Source: Woeseiaceae bacterium
GTDB taxonomy: Bacteria > Pseudomonadota > Gammaproteobacteria > Steroidobacterales > Woeseiaceae
Assembly (NCBI GenBank): GCA_021773075.1
Contig: JAJFKT010000015.1
Span: 109,022 to 173,021 of the forward strand
Direction of reading: 5' to 3'
Length of the DNA: 64,000 nucleotides
Positions 41,982-50,870 of the stretch are shown piece by piece. A program made the position numbers and the translations under genes. The notes under the pieces were generated by a model. It was not told where the DNA came from. It worked only from the letters and a program-made list of their open reading frames with translations, and did not search any database. Position 1 is the stretch's first letter. Each line of letters starts with the position of its first letter.

Positions 41982-43295
41982 GTGTCCACAGCCATCGCAA
42001 TTGTCCAAACTCCAGCAGAATCCATCGCCTCAGCTGCCGAGCAACTCGGCGCTGAGATCACCGAACTTTGCAGCTACATCTACGCTGCCGAAGCTCGTCT
42101 ACTGTCCTTGATTCGCCAGTTTGACCAGAACGAATACTGGGCTGGTCAGGGCCTGTGTTCCTGCGCGCATTGGCTGAATTTCAAATGCGGCATCGGTATG
42201 AACGCGGCCAGAGAGAAAGTGCGTGTCGCACATGCATTGGCCGGTCTGCCCAAGATCAACGAAGCAATGGCCAGTGGCAAGATGAGCTATTCCAAGGTCC
42301 GCGCGATAACGCGTATCGCCGACGAGACAAACGAGGACTACCTCCTGATGATCGCTGAACATGGCACAGCTCATCACGTCGAAAAACTCGTGTCGAAATT
42401 CCGTACGGCGAAGGGCTTGCAGGACGTCGAAATTGCTAACGAGCAATACAACAATCGCGAAGTAACACACTTTTATGATCACGATGGTTGCCTGGTCATA
42501 AGAGCGCGGCTGCCAGCGGAGCAGGGCGCATTGATCGTTAAGGCACTGGAAATGGCGATGGACAATGATTTCGCTGAGACAGAAGTTCTCACAGAGAATG
42601 ACGAGCCAACTCCAATCGCAGCCCGCCGCGCCGATGCTCTGGCAGAAGTTGCAGAAACCTACATGAACAACAACGAATCGTCAGGCTCGACGGCGGACCG
42701 TTATCAGGTCGTAGTTCATGTAGGAGTAGATTCCGAGGCTGAACGTGAATGCGTCAGCCACATTGAAGATGGCCCCGGCGTTACCGCGGTAACGTCGAGA
42801 AGAATTGCCTGCGACTGCACAGTCGTAGCGATAAAAGAAGACGAAAACGGCGAGCCACTCTCAATCGGCCGCCGATCACGGACAATTCCACCCCCAATGC
42901 GCCGTGCATTACGCGCGAGAGACAAAGGTTGCCGCTTTCCGGGCTGTACCAACACCCGATTTGTCGATGGACACCATATAGAGCACTGGGCCGACGGCGG
43001 TGAAACGAGTTTGGACAATCTTGTGCTGCTCTGCCGGCATCACCACCACCTGGTTCACGAGGGAGGCTTTGTTTGCGAGAAGTCTGCGGATGGAAATATC
43101 CAGTTCAGAGACCAGCGAGAGCAGCATTTGGAGCTGTCGCCACAAATGCCGGGCGTTGCTGCGAATGACGACGTGCAGCAATGGCTGGATCGTGAGTTTT
43201 TCGAGGCGAACATCGACAGTGAATCCTGTGCCGCCCGATGCCAGGCCGGGGAACGCATGGATTGGCATGCGGCGGTCGGAAGTTTGTTTTACTGA
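41982..43295 (+). CDS. DUF222/13E12-family HNH endonuclease, copy 1
   Basis: RLLSLIRQFDQNEYWAGQGLCSCAHWLNFKCGIGMNAAREKVRVAHAL; HNH CRFPGCTNTRFVDGHHIEHWADGGETSLDNLVLLCRHHHHLVHEGGF. Confidence 0.93.
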   Translation: MSTAIAIVQTPAESIASAAEQLGAEITELCSYIYAAEARLLSLIRQFDQNEYWAGQGLCSCAHWLNFKCGIGMNAAREKVRVAHALAGLPKINEAMASGKMSYSKVRAITRIADETNEDYLLMIAEHGTAHHVEKLVSKFRTAKGLQDVEIANEQYNNREVTHFYDHDGCLVIRARLPAEQGALIVKALEMAMDNDFAETEVLTENDEPTPIAARRADALAEVAETYMNNNESSGSTADRYQVVVHVGVDSEAERECVSHIEDGPGVTAVTSRRIACDCTVVAIKEDENGEPLSIGRRSRTIPPPMRRALRARDKGCRFPGCTNTRFVDGHHIEHWADGGETSLDNLVLLCRHHHHLVHEGGFVCEKSADGNIQFRDQREQHLELSPQMPGVAANDDVQQWLDREFFEANIDSESCAARCQAGERMDWHAAVGSLFY

Positions 43296-43360
43296 TACCC
43301 AAATAAGTTGCCCGTATTGGCACGACTTATATACTGTAATTGCATCGATCTGCTGGAGAC

Positions 43361-44035
43361 ATGATGCACACTCCAAAAATACAATGTGTGGCCATTCTGC
43401 TGATGGCAGTTATTTCTCACTCTTCATTCGCACAAACAGTGAAGAAAGACGGTTATGCCGCGATGGCGTCGGGCGATTTCGATCAGGCACTTGAGATCTT
43501 CGATCAGCTCGGAGAACAAGGTGACTCTGTTGCTGAAGGAATAGCTGACTACGTCCGTAGTCTGACCCCCAAACAACGCGAGCAAGCTATCGCTGAGATG
43601 GGCGCGGAAGCTCTAAAGGAGGGTGATTTTGACCGCTCGGAACGAATGTTTTCGCTCGCTCGCGAAAATGCGGTTTCACGAGGCGATGCGGACTCTGTAA
43701 GAGTCTTTGGCGAAGTATTAGGTGTGGTTGCCAAGGCACGTGCCGAAACGGCAGACCGGCAAGCATCCACGCAACAAGAATCATTCCAGGTCCAGGATTC
43801 GGAGCCTTCATGCCAGACCACGGTCACGATCGAAATAGTCGTCGACGAGGGTCTCGGGCGAGAGAACTGTTCAGACGGTGCACCCGAAGCATTGATTACC
43901 AAACATCGTCAAGAAGTTGCCGTCGCTTGGCAGAGGCTGGTCGATGCTGGTCCTGCAAACGGCAGTATTTTGGTGCTGACGAAAGAGCAAACGTCCCGAT
44001 CAATAGTTACTTATCAACAAGACGAGAATCCTTAG
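43361..44035 (+). CDS. Secreted hypothetical protein with TPR-like region
   Basis: MMHTPKIQCVAILLMAVISHSSFA signal peptide; YAAMASGDFDQALEIFDQLGEQGDSVAEGI. Confidence 0.75.
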   Translation: MMHTPKIQCVAILLMAVISHSSFAQTVKKDGYAAMASGDFDQALEIFDQLGEQGDSVAEGIADYVRSLTPKQREQAIAEMGAEALKEGDFDRSERMFSLARENAVSRGDADSVRVFGEVLGVVAKARAETADRQASTQQESFQVQDSEPSCQTTVTIEIVVDEGLGRENCSDGAPEALITKHRQEVAVAWQRLVDAGPANGSILVLTKEQTSRSIVTYQQDENP

Positions 44036-44078
44036 CCATCGCGTTTGTTTACTGATTGGTCACTTTACACTACTGAAT

Positions 44079-44270
44079 ATGCCCGAGATTTCCGAAACTT
44101 CTATCAGTTGCCCCTACTGCGGCGAATCAATATCCGTACTGGTGGATGACTCAATACCCGAGCAAAGCTACGTTGAGGATTGCCAGGTTTGTTGCAGACC
44201 GATCGTCCTGGACGTGATCGTCGATTTGGACGGTGACGTCATCGTTTCAGCACGCAGCGAGAACGAGTGA
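44079..44270 (+). CDS. CPXCG motif-containing cysteine-rich protein
   Basis: ISCPYCGESISVLVDDS...SYVEDCQVCCRPIVLDVIVD. Confidence 0.92.
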   Translation: MPEISETSISCPYCGESISVLVDDSIPEQSYVEDCQVCCRPIVLDVIVDLDGDVIVSARSENE

Positions 44271-44356
44271 GCTCAAGGTAGTTCCCCGTATTGCCCCCGC
44301 CACCAAAATGCCCTAAATCTAGAGCGTGACCATGAGTCGCACCGGAGGACAGGGCA

Positions 44357-45583
44357 CTGGATATCCTGCTAATAATCCTGATCCTGCTCGTCGTGACCCG
44401 CATGTTCGGGGAGTTCGCGGAGCGGGCAAAATTGCCGGCACTGGTCGGTGAACTGCTGGCAGGCATCTGCCTCGGTTACCTGCTACTGCGCTTCCAGCAC
44501 CGGGCGCCCTCGATCTGGTTTACGGCCAACAGCGATATCTTCACAGGGCTTGCCGACCTCGGCATGTTCTTCCTCATGCTGCTGGCTGGCATTCGCATGG
44601 AGCCACTGGAATTCGCGCGCTCGTCGAAGTCGGCGATCCTGATTGCGATCGGTGGCATGCTCGTGCCGGTCAGCGTGGGCTATGCGCTGGGCCTCGCGGT
44701 ATTGCCCGAGTCGGCCTACAAGATGGCGCAATGCCTATTCCTTGGTGTGGCGCTGAGCATCACGGCCGTTCCCGTTGCCGTACGCATGTTTATGGATCTC
44801 GGTGCCCTCGACTCCAGGGTGGGCAAGGCCGTAATCGCGGCCGCGCTCTGGGACGATCTCCTGAGCCTGTTCCTGATCGCGTTGCTGCTCGCAGCGATTG
44901 GTGGCCACGGAACCGGGGACTTCACATTGACCAACTTGCTGCCCGTGGTCGGCAAGGTCCTGTTGTTCTTCGCGATCACCATTCCTGTGGGGCTGTACGT
45001 CTTTCCGTGGCTCGGTAAATCGTTTCGCCATCTGAGCTTTCCCGAGGTCGACTTCAGCATGTTACTAATCGCTGCGCTCGCCTACGCGGTGCTGGCCGAG
45101 ATCCTTGAGCTGCACCCAATCATCGGCGCGTTCATAGCCGGCATGTTCTTCCACCCCAAGGTCGTCGACGAAGCCAGCTACGAGCGTGTCGAACAGCAGA
45201 TGTCGGGACTGACGCGCGGTTTCCTCGCACCGATCTTCTTCGTCTCAGTGGGCTTTCATCTCGATCTAAGCAGTGTCGGCCAGGTGCCGGGCTTTGTTGT
45301 CGTCCTTACATTGCTGGCACTGGCCAGCAAGCTGATCGGCTCAGGCGTTCCGGCCTACTGGGCCGGGTTCTCGAAACAGGAGTCCCTGTTGGTTGGTGTG
45401 GGCATGAGCGGAAGAGGGGCTGTGGAACTCATCATCGCCGGCGTTGCATTCGAAGCTGGGTTATTTCTGCAACCGGATCCGCCAGGATTGATCGTGCAGA
45501 GCCTGTTCTCAGCCATCGTCATCATGGCGATCGTAACGACGGTTGCTGCGCCGATTGCATTACGGGTTTTGTGGGGGCGGTGA
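44357..45583 (+). CDS. Cation:proton antiporter (CPA2)
   Basis: 12-TM Na+/H+ exchanger domain; start at CTG 44357 inferred (see findings); the track start is GTG 44393. Confidence 0.87.
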   Translation: MDILLIILILLVVTRMFGEFAERAKLPALVGELLAGICLGYLLLRFQHRAPSIWFTANSDIFTGLADLGMFFLMLLAGIRMEPLEFARSSKSAILIAIGGMLVPVSVGYALGLAVLPESAYKMAQCLFLGVALSITAVPVAVRMFMDLGALDSRVGKAVIAAALWDDLLSLFLIALLLAAIGGHGTGDFTLTNLLPVVGKVLLFFAITIPVGLYVFPWLGKSFRHLSFPEVDFSMLLIAALAYAVLAEILELHPIIGAFIAGMFFHPKVVDEASYERVEQQMSGLTRGFLAPIFFVSVGFHLDLSSVGQVPGFVVVLTLLALASKLIGSGVPAYWAGFSKQESLLVGVGMSGRGAVELIIAGVAFEAGLFLQPDPPGLIVQSLFSAIVIMAIVTTVAAPIALRVLWGR

Positions 45584-45601
45584 GCGAAAGCGTACTCTGC
45601 G

Positions 45602-46045
45602 TCAGTCGCTCACTTGTTCCACGTTATTGACGAAGTTTCCAGCGGCAGCGTGACAGGCCTGGCACTGCTCAGTGATAAGTTTCGACGCAGCGCGTGCCGC
45701 GTCAAGATCGGGCGCAATTTCAACGCTGCGGGCTGCCGCGCGCATGCTAACCAGATATCGCTGCCAGTCTGCAGGGACACCGCTTAGCGTTTCGTGCCGC
45801 CACAACCAGCGGGCCGGTAATTTGCTGGCCTCGAGGTCGCCATCGGCGAGGGCGTTGTTGAGAACGTCAAGTCGATCCGCATGTGCGTGCATGTGCCTGA
45901 GAATCCCGGTGTATTGATAACTGTCTTTGTCGATCGTTGGGTTCTCGGTCGGCGTCGTTTCCGCAGCAGGTGCGGCTTGTGTTTTGCTCTCACAACCTGT
46001 CGCGATCAGAGCAAATCCGATGATCGCAAGTACGTGCAATCTCAT
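45602..46045 (-). CDS. Lipoprotein with a C-terminal cytochrome c'-type CXXCH motif
   Basis: MRLHVLAIIGFALIATGCES lipobox; ITEQCQACHAAAGNF. Confidence 0.8.
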   Translation of the reverse strand: MRLHVLAIIGFALIATGCESKTQAAPAAETTPTENPTIDKDSYQYTGILRHMHAHADRLDVLNNALADGDLEASKLPARWLWRHETLSGVPADWQRYLVSMRAAARSVEIAPDLDAARAASKLITEQCQACHAAAGNFVNNVEQVSD

Positions 46046-46150
46046 TACTACCTCCAAGCCAGCCATCGGCCAGCCCTAAAAACAAGAAGGATTTCAGCAC
46101 AAGTGTAGCAACGAAAAGGGGGAGTAAAGCAGCACAGCTAACTAGTAGAT

Positions 46151-46207
46151 GCACTGATTGCGGAGGGTGCGTTACCTACTGTAGCCTCACGCTACAGCGC
46201 TCAGTGC
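46151..46207. repeat. Nested intergenic inverted repeat (structured element)
   Basis: Outer arms GCACTGA/TCAGTGC, GCG/CGC, inner arms CTGTAGC/GCTACAG around the loop CTCAC. Confidence 0.6.
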
Positions 46208-46240
46208 TTGCTCCTGCGTTCGCGACCGACGTTTACACTC

Positions 46241-47845
46241 CTAGACGGATTTTTCCACTTTTTCACCGAACAATCGCTCTGCGTTCTGATAAAACAGTTT
46301 GTCCACGGTTTCGCGGGGCACTCCAGCCCGACTCAACGCCTGCTGGAACTTGATTGCGTATGACGACCATGTTCCCGTCTGCGCCAGCATGAACCAATCG
46401 GTTCCGAACATCAGTCGGTCTGCCACTGTATCGCCATGCATCAATTTCGTGTCCAACAAGTCGGTTAAGCGTTTCACGGCCTCTGGCTTATCTTCTATGA
46501 CGTCATCCCAGAAGCCGAGGTCACCGTACAGATGTTTCGCGTTCGGAGTATTCATCAGGTCCGTGAATTGCCGGGTCCAATTACCCGTTCCGCCATCCTT
46601 ATTCTTGCTGCCGCCAACATGCCCAAGGTTCACGCGAGAACCCGCACTTTCTTTCTCGCCGAAGAATGTTCCCCAACCCGATGGCCCGCCAAGGATGTCG
46701 TGCGAGGGCAACCGGCCCATGGATTCGTTGCTGTGCGACATGACCGGTACGTCCTTGTCTCGGCAATAGGTGAACAAGGCTTGCAGTTTTTTGTCGATCA
46801 AGCCGAGGTCCGGATGTTTGCCGTTTGTGGGATAGCTCGGATTTGTCGCATTACCGTGTGGGAAAAAGCCCATCGGCGGGTAGATCTTGACACCTGCAAA
46901 GCCACGCGCGCCGATAGCATCCTTGACGAGATTGATAGACTCGTCGCCGTCTTCAATATCGGTCCAGGGGTTGTAGGCGACTAACGGCCGCATGTGACCG
47001 CCGGATAATTCCGCCAGATTTTCCATGAGAATAATTTGATCGCGAAGCCGCGAGCGTGTGTGATCGCAATCACCGATCCAGTAGTCGAAATCGACCATCG
47101 ACGCGTAGCACCGATTGATTCCGAAGGCCCCGTCGCTGGTGGTGTAGCCGCGCTGATATTCGCGAAAGTTGTGCATTCGTGGCGATAGCAGGAACCCCGC
47201 GAAGGCTAAAATGCCGTCGATATTGACGCCACGTGCACGATAAATCTTTAGCGCATCCTCGGCGTCGTCAGCATTGCTGCCCGACTCAAAAGACCGCAGC
47301 AAAAATTCTTCATCAAATTTCGTCGATCCAGATTTATTGACGGCGTACTGGTTTTGAAGCTCCGCATCCATCTGCGTGGCATAGCCCGTTTTGTAAAGTC
47401 GGGTCATCAGCAGGTCGGCGACCTTCTCGCGGTGCTGCCGGATCTCGCCCGACAGGGCATTCAAGTCGCCCAGAGCGCCTTTTGCAGAAAGTGTGCGAAG
47501 GTTTTCCATCTCTTCGTGCGCCGAGATTGCAACCCTTTTCATGACCCATTCGATGGGCGATGCAAGACCGATCGCGATCCATCGCAATGATTTCGGTAGC
47601 TGATAGGCAATCGGGCCACGTAGGTATCCGGCGATCTGCAAGTCCGTCGCGTTGAATATATGGCAGTGAGGATCTATGACCTTGCTGCTAATACGATTCG
47701 CGTCATTGACGCGATACGGACTAAGGGGAGTACCCGCGGGTCTAAAACTCTCCGATTCACTGATGGGCCGTGCGGATGTGCAACAACCACTCGCGCTGAC
47801 AATGCTTGCGCCTATTGCACTCGACAAGAATTTACGACGATCCAT
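46241..47845 (-). CDS. Amidohydrolase family protein, exported
   Basis: MDRRKFLSSAIGASIVSASGC leader; VIDPHCHIF; PVMSHSNES; RLMFGTDWF. Confidence 0.87.
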   Translation of the reverse strand: MDRRKFLSSAIGASIVSASGCCTSARPISESESFRPAGTPLSPYRVNDANRISSKVIDPHCHIFNATDLQIAGYLRGPIAYQLPKSLRWIAIGLASPIEWVMKRVAISAHEEMENLRTLSAKGALGDLNALSGEIRQHREKVADLLMTRLYKTGYATQMDAELQNQYAVNKSGSTKFDEEFLLRSFESGSNADDAEDALKIYRARGVNIDGILAFAGFLLSPRMHNFREYQRGYTTSDGAFGINRCYASMVDFDYWIGDCDHTRSRLRDQIILMENLAELSGGHMRPLVAYNPWTDIEDGDESINLVKDAIGARGFAGVKIYPPMGFFPHGNATNPSYPTNGKHPDLGLIDKKLQALFTYCRDKDVPVMSHSNESMGRLPSHDILGGPSGWGTFFGEKESAGSRVNLGHVGGSKNKDGGTGNWTRQFTDLMNTPNAKHLYGDLGFWDDVIEDKPEAVKRLTDLLDTKLMHGDTVADRLMFGTDWFMLAQTGTWSSYAIKFQQALSRAGVPRETVDKLFYQNAERLFGEKVEKSV

Positions 47846-47969
47846 GATGAGGCTCCCTTCAAATAGCTTAAGTATAGGAAAGAATCCAGAGGACGCATTT
47901 TTTGGCTTGGAATAGCGGGGATATGGGCGCCAAATCAGATGTGACGGAAGGACTCAATGTTTCTATGAA

Positions 47970-48530
47970 TTACTCGAGATCCTTGAACTGTGCGACGCGA
48001 GTAACAAAAGAATGCACACGCGACGGTAAGTCCTCGGCGTCGAGGGCGCCAATCATGATGACCTTGGAGGTCTTGTCACCGTCACGAATCTCCACCAAGT
48101 CATCGGTACCGATTTCCGCCAAGAAGGCCTTTTGCCCAATGCCCGCCTTGCCGCCGCCAACGCTCCCACGATGTCCGACATGTAGTTTACCTTTGCTATT
48201 TCTCAGGAAAACGCCACCAACTCGCCGACTAATACCCTCCAATGGAAAGTTGGTTTCAACGACGATGGATTTTCCATCTCCATCAAACGGATTGCCAAGT
48301 CCAAATGCAGCCAGGAACTGCTTCTTTGCCGGCAAAAATGCTGCCCATAAATCGAGATCTGATCTCCCGTGCACTTTGGCCAGTGCCGCGCCACTTTGAA
48401 ATCCGAGTCGGATTTCCTCCGTACGATCGCTTCCGTCCGTCATTCTTTTTTCGAACAGCGAAATCGCTTTCGTAATCTCTGTTGGATCTGTAACAGTGGT
48501 CGGTCGAATAGGGTAGAACTTGCCAGCCAT
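47970..48530 (-). CDS. Hypothetical protein
   Basis: 186-aa ORF with a plausible start; no recognised domain. Confidence 0.6.
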   Translation of the reverse strand: MAGKFYPIRPTTVTDPTEITKAISLFEKRMTDGSDRTEEIRLGFQSGAALAKVHGRSDLDLWAAFLPAKKQFLAAFGLGNPFDGDGKSIVVETNFPLEGISRRVGGVFLRNSKGKLHVGHRGSVGGGKAGIGQKAFLAEIGTDDLVEIRDGDKTSKVIMIGALDAEDLPSRVHSFVTRVAQFKDLE

Positions 48531-48601
48531 GGAGATATCTCCGCATATTTTCGTTCAGTCTACCGACTATAGACCGTTCTTGCTCTCACTTTAGATACCT
48601 A

Positions 48602-49333
48602 TCAGTAAGCGACTGAGATCTGCTGCCTCAAATGCGTGGCCTGTTCCGCCTCGTCGATAAGCGCCACTGCGAAATCCGCACGTGAGACGCGAGTTCTGCC
48701 CCGGTCATCTTCAAGCGCCTGGCTGCCGCCAATGCGGAAAACGCCGGTTCGTGGCCCGTTGGTAAGGTTTTTTGGCGGCGTCACGTAGGTCCACTTAACG
48801 TCATCGACCTTGCCGTAAAACTCCAAGGCAAGAATCTGGCCCAGGATCTCAACTTCCAGACCCTTAGACAAAAGAATTGTCGGCAACTTGGCGGCGTACA
48901 GGACGCCCGGCTCAACCTCGAGCGCTCCCGAGCCGCCGACATGCAGCAGCCGCGGCGCTTCGTCCTGCAGGAACAGGACGTCGACGAGCATCTCCGCAGC
49001 CATGAATTGCAAGGCACTCTCGGGCCAACCTGAATCGCCGATCACTCCGCGCACGGATAAAATCACGACATCCTGGCCGGTCACTATTTCAGTCACGCTC
49101 GCCTTGTCGAGGAGGTCACCTTTGACGACCGAGAGCATGTCATGTCGTTTTTGGATCTGCTCGGGTTGCCGGGACACGGCCGTGACCCGGTGACCACGAT
49201 CCAGCGCCTCCTGCACAACGTGCGAGCCGACTTCTCCGGTTGCACCGTAGATAACGATATCGAGCGGCTCGTCGGCGCGTCCGACACTCGCCGCCAGTAG
49301 CAGTGCCACACATGCAAAGATTAGCTGTCGCAT
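48602..49333 (-). CDS. NAD(P)H-binding SDR family protein, exported
   Basis: Leader MRQLIFACVALLLAASVGRA; DIVIYGATGEVGSHVVQEALDRGHRVTAVSR. Confidence 0.85.
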   Translation of the reverse strand: MRQLIFACVALLLAASVGRADEPLDIVIYGATGEVGSHVVQEALDRGHRVTAVSRQPEQIQKRHDMLSVVKGDLLDKASVTEIVTGQDVVILSVRGVIGDSGWPESALQFMAAEMLVDVLFLQDEAPRLLHVGGSGALEVEPGVLYAAKLPTILLSKGLEVEILGQILALEFYGKVDDVKWTYVTPPKNLTNGPRTGVFRIGGSQALEDDRGRTRVSRADFAVALIDEAEQATHLRQQISVAY

Positions 49334-49366
49334 TGACGTGCCCTGTCGCTGAGTCGCTCGGGCATA

Positions 49367-50776
49367 TTACTTGCAGAGCTCGTAGCGATCACAGACGAAG
49401 CCGCGAGTCTTCGGCGTGGGGCCCAGTTTCTCGATACCGCGGCTCTGCATCTGGCGCTCGAAGCGATGAATGCGCTCGTTGTACTCGCGTAGCAATCGTT
49501 CTTTGCTCTCTTTGGAAACGAACGCGTGCTTGAGTGAGTTGCGCCCAAGCGTCTTGATCTCCTCCCACGACAAGCTGAACTCCGTCGCGGCCACGTAGAA
49601 CTCATCGGTCATCGTCGATTCCCACATGCCGCGATCGTCACTCGACAACGCGACCGGTATCCCGGTGCGCAGGTACTCGGGAAACGGGTGTTCGGAATAG
49701 TCATTCACATACTCGAGCAACAGGTTGCTGATGAGATTGATTTCGACGAGATAAGGCCCGTGTCGCAAAAGGAGCATGGTGTCGTCATCTGAAATCAGGT
49801 TGAGCCCGTGGCCGATGCGATCGGCGCCGAGCAATAATGTGTCCCGCACGTGCGCGTTGGGCTCATCCACCTCACCGGCGTGGATCGAGAGTCGAACGCC
49901 ACTGTACTCGCGGCGCAGCTCACGCAAGGTTGGCAGGAAACGGGCCGGATAGCCCTTATCGTTGTCCTCGCGGCCCACCATGTTGACGCCGACGAGCAGG
50001 TCGGGGTTTTCGTGCACGAGCTTGTACACATGCCGTAACTGATCCTCGGCGTTGGGCAGGAAGCGAAGGATGACGAGCTGGAAACGCACGGTGACGCCAA
50101 GATCCCGTACGTCCTTTCGCGCCAGCGCCTCGCGCAGGATATCGAATGCCTCTGGCGCATCGATGCTCGCGCCGTCCGGATCCTCGTACGAGCCGCCGCC
50201 AATCTGGTATTCGACGTACGCCATACCTTCCTCAGCATAGGCCTGCATGTTCTTCACCATCGTTTCCGCCTGCAGCCAGGGATTGCGGGTGAGGGCGTTG
50301 AGTCGCTGCCAGTGTGTCTCAAAGAATTCGCCACGGCCCTCGTAGGGCTTGTCGAGTCGAATGCTGTTCATCCAGGCGGACTTCTCGCGATCGTCGAGGT
50401 CCGCGAGCCGCTTGTACTCGCCCTTCTCACACTCGTCGAGCGATGCATACTCGAGTGCCGAGATATTTCGGAATAGCAGGAAATAGTTGGCGGCTGCGTT
50501 AGCGCCGAAATCGCGGCAGTTGCTGATGCGAACTTTGGTGTAATACTCGTAACCGCGCTCCTGTTGGGCCAGTGCCAGCTCGTACCACCACTCGGCGAAT
50601 ACGGCGCCCGAAAGGTGATTATGCAGGTCGCCTCCTTTGGGCATGTAGTAGAGCGTGCGATAGAGTGCTTCTTCGTCGTCGCCGTCGCGGATCTTATCGA
50701 ACCAGTCGGCGTCGGCCACGAATGGCAGCAACAGCAGCGCCATGGCAGTGGTTAGTAGAGCAGTAATGCGTTTCAA
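49367..50776 (-). CDS. Secreted adenosine deaminase family (ADGF-like) protein
   Basis: MPKGGDLHNHLSGAV, RLSIHAGEV, DRIGHGLNL, PVALSSDDRGMW; TTG at 50776 gives the signal LKRITALLTTAMALLLLPFVADA. Confidence 0.88.
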   Translation of the reverse strand: MKRITALLTTAMALLLLPFVADADWFDKIRDGDDEEALYRTLYYMPKGGDLHNHLSGAVFAEWWYELALAQQERGYEYYTKVRISNCRDFGANAAANYFLLFRNISALEYASLDECEKGEYKRLADLDDREKSAWMNSIRLDKPYEGRGEFFETHWQRLNALTRNPWLQAETMVKNMQAYAEEGMAYVEYQIGGGSYEDPDGASIDAPEAFDILREALARKDVRDLGVTVRFQLVILRFLPNAEDQLRHVYKLVHENPDLLVGVNMVGREDNDKGYPARFLPTLRELRREYSGVRLSIHAGEVDEPNAHVRDTLLLGADRIGHGLNLISDDDTMLLLRHGPYLVEINLISNLLLEYVNDYSEHPFPEYLRTGIPVALSSDDRGMWESTMTDEFYVAATEFSLSWEEIKTLGRNSLKHAFVSKESKERLLREYNERIHRFERQMQSRGIEKLGPTPKTRGFVCDRYELCK

Positions 50777-50870
50777 TGGAGCTCTCGCTTCGTTACACGA
50801 TTCGTTCTGCAGTCTATGCAGCGTGTACAGTACTTGTCCATACAATCGCGGAACACTTGGAGAAATTAGA

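Noticed and set aside
43331-43350. TATACTGTAATTGCATCGAT as another SOS box before the 43361 gene
   Set aside because: Only the left half matches; no ACAG half-site at the required spacing.
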